The notes under the pieces were generated by a model. That model saw only the letters and a list, made by a program, of their open reading frames with translations, was not told where the DNA came from and searched no databases. A DNA stretch of 64,000 nt from Lutraria lutraria. Taxonomy: Eukaryota > Mollusca > Bivalvia > Venerida > Mactridae. Made by a program: the position numbers and the translations under genes. Positions 23,328 to 37,128 of the stretch are shown here, piece after piece. Position 1 is the first letter of the stretch. Each line of letters opens with the position of its first letter. The stretch is taken from the NCBI GenBank assembly GCA_964023205.1, contig OZ026850.1, positions 8,753,770 through 8,817,769 on the forward strand, in the 5' to 3' direction.

Positions 23328-26300
23328 ACATGAATAGAAAAGATACCAAGTCTATTTATACTGAACAGTATGAAGTTCGAAGTTCAAGACAGAATATTCA
23401 AATATGCCATACACACACGTCCTCTGATTTCGACTATTTGTGATAACCAATTACCAAATGAAAAGTAGCGAAACTTAAGAAAATCTCCAGTGATTGTGAA
23501 GGCACACAAAATGAGGGAATTAATCTTTCTATTTATTAAAGTAATATCACTATATAGTGAGATACGTAATTAGCAAAAACATCAGTTTTCAATTTCAATA
23601 TTTAAATAAATTAATATAAACAAAATGTGCACAAGAAAATTCACCTAACAGGTATGTCGCTCGTTATGACACTCGTATACATATTACAGATCAGAGAAAT
23701 ATCGTTGTATATACTTGAAGATACGACTACACACGATTTTAGTTGAATTTACGCAAAAAAGACGATATATTTGGTGAGATAAAAAGTTATAGTGACTATG
23801 ACCAGAAACCGATAATTTGTAATTGAGATATCAAACAGAAAGTAATAGATATATAAAATATATCCACCTACCCAGTATATGCTATAGACATCTTTTTATG
23901 ATCAGCTCCATGTGCCATATACTTGCATGATTGCCTTTTGTTTTTTAACTTCCGAGCAGACATTGTTCAACATTTACGTTTATCCAGATTATATGCGTCC
24001 ACATCGATATATCTACTAAAACTGAGGACATTTGTAACACCCCTGTATTTATAGTGTAACTAAAGTGGACAATTCCCCCTAATGTAGACAGCGTCTCATA
24101 TTGGCACATGTCCATATCACACGATACAGTGTTTCCAGTAAGATTTGAAATCTCATCTTGTTAAAAGTAAGCAGTGTTACAATCCAACATTAGTCGTGTT
24201 TTAAAACAGAGGAACGATTGACGGATTGATTTGGAAAGTTATATATAATGCATGTAATGTCTCATTGTTACCGCATCACTTCACAACATTCAATAAAATT
24301 TACTACATAGAACTCAGTAACATCTACTATTCTTTCAAACTGAAGGTAACATTAAACAAGCATGTGTGCGTAGTCTAAACTCTGCTTTATGTATATATGT
24401 TAAATTATCCAATATGTGACCGTTTGTTTACACTGTATTAGTATATTAATTATTCACATTGATGAACAGTGTATGATAAACTTGTACAATATTTCGGTCA
24501 AATAAAGATAGGCGATTTAATTCAAAAACATTTGTTTATCACATGACCATAACTGTGGATCATGTGACCGTTTACTTGCACTGCATGTACTAATTGACTT
24601 GTCAAATGAGTCTGTCAGAAATCCTTACTATGACAATGTTTTATTTTACTAAGGATGCATATATATAAAGTTATATTAAATCACACATTTAAACCATTGA
24701 CATTGATAAGAATTTGCTTTGTTAAGATGTCTCTTAATCGTAGAAATGATACAATACCGTGACATCTGGGACCAATATATACGTTTATATTGGTTCCGTG
24801 TGACATATATAGTACACGCTCTAAACCCATATAGTCTAGTACAACAGCTAATTAAAATGTCTTGATAATCTCATATGTGTCTAAACTGAAACTAAATATA
24901 ATATAATGACTTACATATATACAGAACAAAACCACAAAATGTCACCGACTCATTTATTCAAAGCTGCTTTTTGTCCACATATGTTTACGTAAAAAAAACA
25001 CACCGAAAAAATTATACTCGATATCCAATCGACTTTAAAATCTATATTTAAAACATGATATCACCATGCTTCATTTTATACATACCTATATTCTACACTA
25101 CAATTTATATACTTACGTACTCTGTACTACACTTAAATTAGATGTAACACATAATTTAATTCATGTTGTAGTTTGTAATTCTATACGATTGGTAATAAAT
25201 AAGATAATCCAGTGTAAATTTATTCAAATAACTGTATAAGATCGTTTACGGACAGCGTAAGCGAAGTACAATCTAATTAAACAGCATTAGCATTTTAAAA
25301 ATAATAAAATATGCAGCGACTTACTTAACAATTGTTAATTAATCAGTATGGCATCTTGATATAAACAAGTATCAGGATATGATATATGTTGACACAAGCT
25401 TTCACTTTACTAGGAATAATAGCTTGATAGATCATTTACTCTACTAGATCTAGTTGTTATTTTAAAAACAAACACTATGAAATGAAATGACACATACTTA
25501 TTGGAAACATAAAGGAAATCAATGGTTTAGTTAAAAAAGGAGAAAATATACAACTCGACAAATCTTATTCTAAGAAACTAAGAATGATCTTTTTACAGAT
25601 TATCATGTTAGGTCCCCACTGTCCTGTGATCATCTGCTACGAACCCCACGTGCGATTGGTCTTTCGTATCTGATCGTGGGACGTTTTTGAAATTACAGGT
25701 ATGGACACGAGGTAATGCGTACAAACAAATTGGGTTTGGGTGACTCTAGGGTTAGGACTATTTGTTCAACCGGGGTCACTTAAAAAATGTCCATAAGTGG
25801 ACGTATGTGGCTAAAATCGGGTTTATGTGGCTAAATTGAACATGGGAAAGCTTGGATGTCAGGTCAAATCAAGTTTCACCAATTCATAGATTTAAAAACT
25901 AAACCATAATTATATACTAGAATACACTCACAGAATAAAGTGCATTGCAAGTAATTTAAAACAAATATTACATTGGATATTGGTCTTCTATAAACCAATA
26001 TCACACGTAATTTACAAATTTTTGAACGATAACTACTCTGTATATAGGAATATATTACAACAAATAGCCTTAAAATAACTATAAATGTATAAAGCTGGGA
26101 ACAGTGCCTCAGTTTTTTTTTATAAAATCCTCCGTTCGATACTTGACTTTAAAGGAAGTTCGTACCCAGAACCCCGCTGTTCATTACGTAATACTCCATA
26201 GATAAAAAATGAAAACAAGTATCAAAATTCGGAGGCATGATTCCTTATATTAACATTTCCGTTACAAAAAATGAAAACTGCAAACATTCAATTTTGATAG

Positions 26301-26423
26301 CCAATAAAAATCGCTTATAAATGTTAACGGTCCAATGGTTGAACACGCCCAGGTTTGATGTCTAGTACGAGATTTTTATAAAAGATTTCTGTCATTAATG
26401 AATTAATGATTTCATGTCGTACA
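23328..26423. other. Non-coding stretch of 3.1 kb, no gene recognised
   Basis: AT-rich, with no ORF, no recognisable repeat and no convincing exon. Confidence 0.5.
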
Positions 26424-26908
26424 CATAGGCACTCGATTCCGTGATTTTTATACGTTTACAGACGTTCTTTTGCAATTTCACCCATCAAACAATGCAAATC
26501 TGTCGAAAGAAAAATCTTCAATTTTTCCCTTATTGTGTGTATAAAATACACCAAGGTAGTGAACTCGCCATCTTTTCGTTTGACGGAAGTGACGAAAATA
26601 AGCGTGGGTCCCGGCTTTCCTTCTACATTTTGTAATCTGCACGTGCTTTCCGGGAACCTTGCTTTCGTTATAGTGTGCCCCCAACTTTAAACGTTTTGAC
26701 AGCTTTTAGAAGGAAAGCCGGGACCCACGCTTATTTTCGTCACTTCCGTCAAACGAAAAAATGGCGAGTTTACTACCTTGGTGTATTTTATACACACAAT
26801 AAGGGAAAAATTGAAGATTTTTCTTTCGACAGATTTGCATTGTTTGATGGGTGAAATTGCTAAAGAACGTCTGTAAACGTATAAAAATCACGGAATCGAG
26901 TGCCTATG
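26424..26908. repeat. 202-bp inverted repeat with an 81-bp spacer
   Basis: Left arm 26424-26625 and right arm 26707-26908 are complementary with few mismatches. Each arm, read away from the spacer, carries CACTTCCG (ETS-like), then ATGGCGAG and a 13-codon frame beginning MAS(L/S)LPW, with a possible donor G|GTGTATTTT after six codons. The 60-68 codon frames on both strands are the two arms read in mirror image. It looks like a duplicated, inverted 5' gene end or a fold-back element. Confidence 0.85.
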
Positions 26909-27154
26909 GTCGTACCGATACAATGTACATTACGATAGAGATGATAAGCTGATGAGGAAAGTCGATAAAGGGATGCAGTATTTGAGTGTCGCTAATAAAC
27001 ACCTTTTTTGAGCGTTCGGTTAGAATTCTTTGTTGCTTGGTTTTAAAGTATGATATTTAATCTTTGTAAATAATGTAAAATATCATTTTACTTTATTCTA
27101 GCGATTATAACCAAGCCAGATACTTTAAGTATGCTATCGTTAGTAGCCTGTGTG

Positions 27155-28168
27155 TGGGTTTATTTATTTATTATTATTCATATTTAAACTATTTCTAACA
27201 CATGGTACATAGGAAATATATTACACAAAATGGGCATATAAAGATACATTGTTAAAAAAAACAAAAAAATATTATTGAATATACAAATTGAGACCGTAAA
27301 ATTATTAAAGGTAATTTTTTAATAATATCAGTAAATAATTGAAACCATGTCAAAAACGTTAAAATACAAGGATAACACAAAAAAGGAAGTAAATCCTTAT
27401 TTCCATTGTGGTCCTTTGTAAAATTATATGTAAATAACCAAGAAAACAACAACAAATCATATTAATATGAAAAAATAATACAAATTTATCTTAGAGATAA
27501 TTATTATCACAGAATAAAATTACTATCACAGAATTTACATCATTATCTAAGAATTATTTATATTTAAAATGTGTATAAAAACAACATCAAACACCAGTAA
27601 GCAGATGGGCTTTGACGGTGGACTTAAACTGAGGGAGGTTCTTAACTTCTCTTATATGCTGTGTCATTTCATTCCAGAGGGAGCAACCTTGATAAGCAAA
27701 TGATCGTTTACCAAAACCCGTAACCTTGGGTAGACAGAATCTTCCAGTGTCTGTAAATGAATCACTGGAAGCATCAACTGACACTCTGAACCTAGTGGAA
27801 CAGTTATGAACTGAACTAAGTGGAATGAAATGCTCATTTAGGTAACCTGGTGCTCTACCACTGTATATTTTGAACACATGACACAACATGATTGGATCAA
27901 CCCTTTTTGAGACAGGTATCCAGTTCAGCTTGACAAAATGACTTTGGTCAATATGAGCTCTTGCTTCTAGATCTAACACAAATCCGATAATTTTGTTTTG
28001 GGTGACCTGTAGCTTGATCCTAAGTTTCCGAGTCAAGCTGTTATACCAAACTGAACAACCATAGTCAAAATGATACTGAATAAGGGATGTTGCTAATAAC
28101 CTTTTAGAATGTGGATTAAGGAACTTACTCTTCCTATACAAGAACTTCAACCTAGTATTACCTTTCTA
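27155..28168 (-). mobile_element. 5'-truncated LINE (non-LTR retrotransposon) copy
   Basis: The minus strand carries the C-terminal end of a reverse-transcriptase ORF, then about 400 bp of 3' UTR ending in an AATAATAATAAATAAATAAA tail near 27160-27180. The homology stops abruptly near 28168, the usual 5' truncation of LINE insertions. Confidence 0.8.
27587..28150 (-). pseudogene. LINE reverse-transcriptase C-terminal fragment
   Basis: A 187-codon frame with features seen downstream of the RT catalytic core in Jockey/CR1-like elements: YGCSVWYNSLTRKLRIKLQ, TQNKIIGFVLDL, a KIYSGRAPGYLNE phrase, then LPKVTGFGKRSFAYQGCSLW and a terminal FKSTVKAHL. The catalytic RT motifs and the endonuclease domain are absent, so it cannot act alone. 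The reading frame itself is intact over the retained part, which suggests the insertion is not very old. The apparent Met is internal to the original ORF. Confidence 0.85.
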
Positions 28169-28468
28169 GATAGTTGACCTAGCCATAGAATCAAATTAGG
28201 GTTGATACATTCAAATACGATTAGTTGCGCTACGATGCGATCCGGCCGATGGAATACGATCTGTCGCGTTTAAAGTGACGATCCCATACGATCTGGTACG
28301 GTGATCCGATTGAATTGGTATTTAACACTGATTATGACCGTCAGGGTCCGAATGGCGACTTTAAAGTTTTGTGTAGCATGTAATACAAAATTAAAACAAA
28401 ACAATGATTGTGCTGTAAATGGGCTTTTAATAAGGCCAGTAAAAAACACATAGTTATGATGAAACAAA

Positions 28469-31400
28469 TATACAAGCAAGAACATAATTAGTTAAACAGT
28501 ATCCTAACATCATGTTTACAAGCAAGATCATAGTTAGTTAAACAGTATCCCAACATCCTGTATACAAGCAAGAACATAGTTAGTTAAACAGTATCATAAC
28601 ATCATGTATACAAGCAAAAACATAGTTAGTTAAACAGTATCATAACATCATGTATACAAGCAAGAACCTAATTAGTTAAACAGTATGATAACATCAGGTA
28701 TACAAGCAAGAACATAATAAGTTAAACAGTACCATAACTTCATGTATACAAGCAAGAACATAGTTAGTTAAACAGTATCCCAACATCATGTATACAAGCA
28801 AGAACATAATTACTAGTAGTTAAACAGTATCATAACATCATGTATACAAGCAAGAACATAATTAGTTAAACAGTATCATAACATCATGTATACAAGCAAG
28901 AACATAGTTAGTTAAACAGTATCATAACATCATGTATACAAGCAAGAACCTAATTAGTTTAACAGTATGATAACATCAGGTATACAAGCAAGAACATAAT
29001 TAGTTAAACAGTATCATAACATCATGTATACAAGCAAGAACATAGTTAGTTAAACAGTATTCTAACATCATGTATACAAGCAAGAACATAAGCAGTTAAA
29101 CAGTATCATAACATCATGTATACAAGCAAGAACATAATTACTAGTAGTTAAACAGTATTCTAACATCATGTATACAAGCAAGAACATAAGCAGTTAAATA
29201 GTATCATAACATCATGTAAACAAGCAAGAACCTAATTACTAGTAGTTAAACAGTATCATAACATCATGTATACAAGCAAGAACATAATTACTAGTAGTTA
29301 AACAGTATCATAACATCATGTATACAAGCAAGAACATAAGCAGTTAAACAGTATCATAACATCATGTATACAAGCAAGAACATAATTACTAGTAGTTAAA
29401 CAGTATCATAACATCATGTATACAAGCAAGAACATAAGCAGTTAAACAGTATCATAACATCATGTATACAAGCAAGAACATAGTTAGTTAAACAGTATCC
29501 CAACATCATGTATACAAGCAAGAACATAGTTAGTTAAACAGTATCATAACATCATGTATACAAGCAAGAACATAAGCAGTTAAACAGTATGATTACATCA
29601 TGTATACAAGCAAGAACATAAGCAGTTAAACAGTATCATAACATCATGTATACAAGCAAGAACATAATTAGTTAAACAGTATCATAACATCATGTATACA
29701 AGCAAGAACATAATTAGTTAAACAGTATCATAACATCATGTATACAATAAGAACATAGTTAGTTAAACAGTATCCCAACATCATGTATACAAGCAAGAAC
29801 ATAGTTAGTTAAACAGTATCATAACATCATGTATACAAGCAAGAACATAAGCAGTTAAACAGTATGATTACATCATGTATACAAGCAAGAACATAAGCAG
29901 TTAAACAGTATGATTACATCATGTATACAAGCAAGAACATAAGCAGTTAAACAGTATCATAACATCATGTATACAAGCAAGAACATAATTAGTTAAACAG
30001 TATCATAACATCATGTATACAAGCAAGAACATAATTAGTTAAACAGTATCATAACATCATGTATACAATAAGAACATAGTTAGTTAAACAGTATCCCAAC
30101 ATCATGTATACAAGCAAGAACATAGTTAGTTAAACAGTATCATAACATCATGTATACAAGCAAGAACATAAGCAGTTAAACAGTATGATTACATCATGTA
30201 TACAAGCAAGAACATAAGCAGTTAAACAGTATGATAACATCATGTATACAAGCAAAAACATAAGCAGTTAAACAGTATCATAACATCATGTATACAAGCA
30301 AGAACATAAGCAGTTAAACAGTATCATAACATCATGTATACAAGCAAGAACATAGTTAGTTAAACAGTATCAAAACATCATGTATACAAGCAAGAACCTA
30401 ATTAGTTTAACAGTATGATAACATCAGGTATACAAGCAAGAACATAATTAGTTAAACAGTATCATAACATCATGTATACAAGCAAGAACATAGTTAGTTA
30501 AACAGTATCATAACATCATGTATACAAGCAAGAACATAATTACCAGTAGTTAAACAGTATTCTAACATCATGTATACAAGCAAGAACATAAGCAGTTAAA
30601 CAGTATCATAACATCATGTATACAAGCAAGAACATAATTAGTTAAACAGTATCATAAAATCATGTATACAAGCAAGAACATAAGCAGTTAAACAGTATCA
30701 TAACATCATGTATACAAGCAAGAACATAAGCAGTTAAACAACATCATAACATCATGTATACAAGCAAGAACATAATTAGTTAAACAGTATCCTAACATCA
30801 TGTATACAAGCAAGAACATAGTTAGTTAAACAGTATCATAACATCATGTATACAAGCAAGAACATAGTTAGTTAAACAGTATCATAACATCATGTATACA
30901 AGCAAGAACATAGTTAGTTAAACAGTATCCCAACATCATGTATACAAGCAAGAACATAGTTAGTTAAACAGTATCATAACATCATGTATACAAGCAAGAA
31001 CATAAGCAGTTAAACAGTATCTTAACATCATGTATACAAGCAAGAACATAAGCAGTTAAACAGTATGATAACATCATGTATACAAGCAAGAACATAAGCA
31101 GTTAAACAGTATCATAACATCATGTATACAAGCAAGAACATAAGCAGTTAAACAGTATCATAACATCATGTATACAAGCAAGAACCTAATTAGTTTAACA
31201 GTATGATAACATCAGGTATACAAGCAAGAACATAATTAGTTAAACAGTATCATAACATCATGTATACAAGCAAGAACATAGTTAGTTAAACAGTATCATA
31301 ACATCATGTATACAAGCAAGAACATAGTTAGTTAAACAGTATCATAACATCATGTATACAAGCAAGAACATAGTTAGTTAAACAGTATCCCAACATCATG

Positions 31401-31626
31401 TATACAAGCAAGAACATAGTTAGTTAAACAGTATCATAACATCATGTATACAAGCAAGAACATAATTAGTTAAACAGTATCCTAACATCATGTATACAAG
31501 CAAGAACATAGTTAGTTAAACAGTATCATAACATCATGTATACAAGCAAGAACATGATTAGTTAAACAGCATCATAACATCATGTATACAAGCAAGAACA
31601 TAAGCAGTTAAACAGTATCCTAACAT
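28469..31626. repeat. Satellite array, 46-bp unit, about 68 copies
   Basis: The unit contains ATCATGTATACAAGCAAGAA and GTTAAACAGTATCATAAC. Variable positions define subtypes: ATTAGT, GTTAGT or AAGCAGT, and CATAAC, CCCAAC, CTAAC or GATTAC. Some units have a 4-bp insertion (ACTAGTAGT) and a few lack one base (ACAATAAG). Subtype order repeats locally, indicating higher-order amplification. Confidence 0.95.
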
Positions 31627-31965
31627 AAAACAAGTTAAATATTAAATTTGTATTATCTGGGCACAATTAAGAATACGCCACAAACCGCAAAGACAAAACT
31701 ATTTATGAAACTATAAATCGTTGGCGCTTAAGGGCCGCCCTATTCAGACAGTGGCATTTCTTTACTAACACCATCTTTGAACAAGCACATTTTTGTACGA
31801 ATATGATAGAACTTTAACGAGTCACGGAGGTTCTATCACTTGATCCATTAATTCTGAAGAAACTTGCTCATTACATTGTTGACTTCGCTAACTAATTTAT
31901 ATATTTATCTGTTGTTTAACGAAACAGTGGACAGCTATGGTCATTTCAGGGTAGCCCTTGGAAGA

Positions 31966-32146
31966 GCGAGATAAGGTGCCACTTATATCCCTCGAGATAA
32001 GGTGCCACTTATATCCCTCGAGATAAGGTGCCACTTATACCCCTCGTGATAAGGTGCCACTTATCCCTCGAGATAAGGTGCCACTTATATCCCTCGAGAT
32101 AAGGTGCCACTTATACCCCTCGAGATAAGGTGCCACTTATATCCCT
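31966..32146. repeat. Tandem repeat, 26-bp unit, 7 copies
   Basis: Unit core GAGATAAGGTGCCACTTATA followed by TCCCTC, with CTCGAG junctions. One unit is shortened (ACTTATCCCTCG). Confidence 0.9.
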
Positions 32147-32149
32147 ACT

Positions 32150-33665
32150 TTTTCGAATAGTGAGGAAACTCACATTGATTGTAAATATACATGCATGTTC
32201 ATTGTATTTGATAATCTTCAAGCCACCGACTACACACGAACAATTACAGTTGTCATGTAACGACCGTTTCACCTTTCTGGTAATTTTGATATTGGTAACT
32301 TTTATTACCAATAGTATGAATACTTTTATGAATCCTAAACAGTAATGGACATTTGATAGACTGATAATTTTATTATTTGACCTAAAGTCACACGAGTTAA
32401 ACAACGACGATGGGTGGTCCTTGACAATCACGTTAAAATATCCGTAGGTGTATAAACTGACTATTAATGCAAAATGTATTATAATACGTACATGTTATAT
32501 TGCCTCTAACCAAACCAGAACATATGATCACCTTCATCTACATGTATGTGATTCGTCACATTCTTAAAACGAAATTAAATAACACCAGGGTATTTCAATA
32601 GAATGGCCTGGACACGTTTAATTAATGCGTCGTGAGTTGATCGCGTTCCATTGTAAAACGGTGAAAAACACGTACTGAACTAATGGTTAAAATACTCAAG
32701 TTATTAACAATTTTATTGGTAGACTACAGAACTTCACGAACAGTTATATATGGTAAGTATCTTCTTTCAATTTGACAAATGTCTTTGGGAAAGATCAACT
32801 CATTTATTATGACGATTCATGAAATGGACGAAAACCCAGATAGTGTATTTTTCGTAAGCAAATACAACCTTTTTAAATCATATTGTGATATAGTCGGGAT
32901 TATTTCATGTTTTAAAAAGATTGTTAAAGCGCGTCATGCAGTTACTTTTTATATTTTTTCCGATGCTAAATAATAATGATACCTGAATTGGAGCCTCTTT
33001 GACGAAGTCGCCATTTTGACCAGTCGTTATAATATGGGTTTAGTACTTGGGGTTTTGGTAATTGATTCTGTCTTTAATATTCATATCACGCTAAAATGCT
33101 TACAACACATTTTAGTAAGATCATTACATCGTACCGCCATGATTTTGCTTTTAATTTTCTATTTTTGACTAAATGGAAATTGAAAATTGACTACTTTCGC
33201 ATATCTCATTGACCCTGATAACACTAAAATAGGAAAGAGTTCATGTGATATTTGTAAACTGACATGAGCTGGATACATACAGTATTGTATATTATTATAC
33301 CTCACGTGACTTATTTACTCTATAATCTTATGTGACGTCATAGGGTGACAATCCGTAATGTTACCCTCTGACATTACATTTCGGCCCGCTTGCCATAACG
33401 AAACTACCCTCACGCGCTGACGCGATATTACCGGGTGCCGTGTTTTAGTCAATCTGTTCTATATCCTAGACGCTTTAACGGGCGATTATCAAAATCCACT
33501 CATAATTAGCAGAAGATAATTTGACAGCCAAAATAACTATGCTTCGTTTTAATCTCTGATAAAGCTAGACTTATTGTTTTGACTCAACCAGTACGAAAAG
33601 ACCGTATAATTGTTAGCATGTTTGTTGCATACTTGTATTTCTTATTTATTGTTTTATTCGGTATA
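32150..33665. other. Non-coding stretch, no gene recognised
   Basis: AT-rich to 33300, then a GC-richer part (33330-33440) with one TGACGTCA and TAGGGTGACA. The 64-codon frame at 32779 (MSLGKINSFIMTIHEMDE) ends near a GTAAGC donor-like site but has no recognisable content. Confidence 0.45.
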
Positions 33666-33671
33666 ATAAAA

Positions 33672-33814
33672 TAAATATCACATCCCACATAGGGTGATAG
33701 AACGTAATGTTCACCCTTGACAAAGTAATGTCAACCTCGGCTAACGCCTCGGTCAACATTACTTGTCTCGGGTGAACATTACGTTCTATCACCCTATGTG
33801 GGATGTGAAATTTA
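33672..33814. repeat. Fold-back palindrome, about 60-bp arms
   Basis: TCACATCCCACATAGGGTGA, GAACGTAATGTTCACCC and AGTAATGT(C/T)(A/G)ACC on the left are mirrored on the right around CTAACG. Only a few mismatches are present. It is MITE-like and forms a near-complete hairpin. Confidence 0.85.
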
Positions 33815-33865
33815 TATAATATCACATTTCTACACATATTCAAATTAATAGAAGTTAATAATTTC

Positions 33866-36800
33866 ACATGTATATGCAAACTATCAGGAGTGTGCACAGT
33901 TTCAACATCACAGTGAGCACATTGTATGTGTACAGTTATAACACAGTGTACGTGTACAGCTATAACACAACCATGTGCACATTGTACATGTATAGCTATA
34001 GCACAACCGTTTACACATTGTACATGTGTAGCTATAACACAACCGTTTACACATTGTACAAGTATAGCTATAACACAACCGTTTACACATTGTACATGTA
34101 TAGCTATAACACAACCGTTTACACCTTGTACATGTATAGCTATAAAACAACCGTTTACACATTGTACATGTATAGCTATAACACAACCGTTTACACCTTG
34201 TACATGTGTAGCTATAACACAACCGTGTGCACATTGTACATGTAAAGCTATAACACAACCGTTTACACATTGTACATGTATAGCTATAACACAACCGTTT
34301 ACACATTGTACATGTATAGCTATAACACAACCGTTTACACATTGTACATGTATAGCTATAACATCACAGTGTGTATGTTGTAGCTATAACACAACAGCGT
34401 GCACGTTGTACATGTATAGCTATAACACCACAGTGTGCACATTGTACATGTATAGCTATAACACAACCGTTTACACATTGTACATGTATAGCTATAACAC
34501 AACCGTGTACACATTGTACATGTATAGCTATAACACAACCGTGTGCACATTGTACATGTATAGCTATATAACAACCGTTTACACATTTTACATGTATAGC
34601 TATAACACAAACGTGTACACATTGTACATGTATAGCTATAACACAACCGTGTACACATTGTACATGTATAGCTATAACACAACCGTGTACACATTGTACA
34701 TGTATAGCTATAACATCACAGTGTGCACATTGTACATGTATAGCTATAACATCACAGTGTGCACGTTGTACATGTATAGCTATTACACAACCGTCTGCAC
34801 GTTGTTCATGTATAGCTATAACACCACAGTGTGCACATTGTACATGTATAGCTATAACACAACCGTTTACACATTGTACATGTGTAGCTATAACACAACC
34901 GTTTACACATTGTACATGTATAGCTATAACACAACCGTGTGCACATTGTACATGTATAGCTAAAACACAACCGTGTGTACATTGTACATGTATAGCTATA
35001 ACACAACCGTTTACACATTGTACATGTATAGCTATATAACAACCGTTTACACATTGTACATGTATAGCTATATAACAACCGTTTACACATTGTACATGTA
35101 TAGCTATAACATCACAGTGTGCACGTTGTACATGTATAGCTATAACACAACCGTCTACACGTTGTACATGTATAGCTATAACACCACAGTGTGCACATTG
35201 TACATGTATAGCTATAACACCACAGTGTGTATGTTGTACATGTATAGCTATAACACCACAATGTGCACGTTGTACATGTATAGCTATAACACCACCGTGT
35301 GTACGTTGTATAGCTATAACACAACCGTTTACACATTGTACATGTATAGCTATAACACAACCGTGTGCACGTTGTACATGTATAGCTATAACACAACCGT
35401 TTACACCTTGTACATGTATAGCTATAACACAACCGTTTACACATTGTACATTTATAGCTATAACACAACCGTTTACACCTTGTACATGTGTAGCTATAAC
35501 ACAACCGTGTGCACATTGTACATGTAAAGCTATAACACAACCGTTTACACATTGTACATGTATAGCTATAACACAACCGTGAACACATTGTACATGTATA
35601 GCTATAACACAACCGTTTACACATTGTACATGTATAGCTATAACACCACAGTGTGCACGTTGTACATGTACAGCTATAACACCACCGTGTGTACGTTGTA
35701 TAGCTATAACACAACCGTTTACACATTGTACATGTATAGCTATAACACAACCGTGTGCACGTTGTACATGTATAGCTATAACACAACCGTTTACACCTTG
35801 TACATGTATAGCTATAACACAACCGTTTACACATTGTACATTTATAGCTATAACACAACCGTTTACACCTTGTACATGTGTAGCTATAACACAACCGTGT
35901 GCACATTGTACATGTAAAGCTATAACACAACTGTTTACACATTGTACATGTATAGCTATAACATCACAGTGTGCACGTTGTACATGTATAGCTATAACAC
36001 CACAGTGTGCACATTGTACATGTATAGCTATAACATCACAGTGTGCACGTTGTACATGTATAGCTATATAACAACCGTTTACACATTGTACATGTATAGC
36101 TATAACACCACAGTGTGCACGTTGTACATGTATAGCTATAACACAACAGCGTGCACGTTGTACATGTATAGCTATAACACCACAGTGTGCACGTTGTACA
36201 TGTATAGCTATAACACCATAGTGTGCACGTTGTACATGTATAGCTATAACACCACAGTGAGCACGCTGTACATGTATAGCTATAACACCACAGTGTGCAC
36301 GTTGTACATGTATAGCTATAACACCACAGTGTGCACGTTGTACATGTATAGCTATAACACCAAAGTGTGCACGTTGTACATGTACAGCTATAACAGCACA
36401 GTGTGCACGTTGTACATGTATAGCTATAACACCACAGTGTGCACGTTGTACATGTATAGCTATAACACCACCGTGTATACGTTGTACATGTATAGCTATA
36501 ACACAACCGTTTACACATTGTACATGTATAGCTATAACACCACAGTGTGCACGTTGTACATGTATAGCTATAACACCACCGTGTGTACGTTGTACATGTA
36601 TAGCTATAACACCACAGTGTGCACGTTGTACATGTACAGCTATAACACCACAGTGTGCACGTTGTACATGTACAGCTATAACACCACAGTGTGTACGTTG
36701 TACATGTATAGCTATAACACCACCGTGTGTACATTGTACATGTATAGCTATAACACAACCGTGTGCACGTTGTACATGTATAACTATAACACCACCGTGT

Positions 36801-37122
36801 GCACGTTGTATGTGCATAGCTATAACACCACAGTGAGCACGTTGTACATGTATAGCTATAACACCACAGTGTGCACATTGTACATGTATAGCTATAACAC
36901 CACCGTGTGCACGTTGTATGTGCACAGCTATAACACCACAGTGAGCATGTTGTACATGTATAGCTATAACACGACAGTGTGCACGTTGTACATGTATAGC
37001 TATAACACCACAGTGTGCACGTTGTACATGTATAGCTATAACACCACAGTGTGCATATTGTATGTTTATTGCTATAACACATATTACGTGTACAGCTATA
37101 ATACCACCGTGTGTATATTGTG
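33866..37122. repeat. Minisatellite, 36-bp unit, about 90 copies
   Basis: Typical unit: TGTACATGTATAGCTATAAC, then AC(A/C)ACCGTTTACACAT or ACCACAGTGTGCACGT. Left units are mostly CCGTTTACACATT and right units mostly CAGTGTGCACGTT. Because 36 is divisible by 3, stop-free frames persist on both strands (the longest is 928 codons, minus, with a 12-residue GVIAIHVQRAHC repeat). These are not evidence of genes. Each unit is dense in palindromes (TGTACA, TATAGCTATA, GTGCAC). Confidence 0.95.
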
Positions 37123-37128
37123 AATGTA

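Noticed and set aside
28469..31626. Possible CRISPR-like array because of regular repeats
   Set aside because: Units are contiguous 46-bp copies without unique spacers, in a eukaryotic genome without cas genes.
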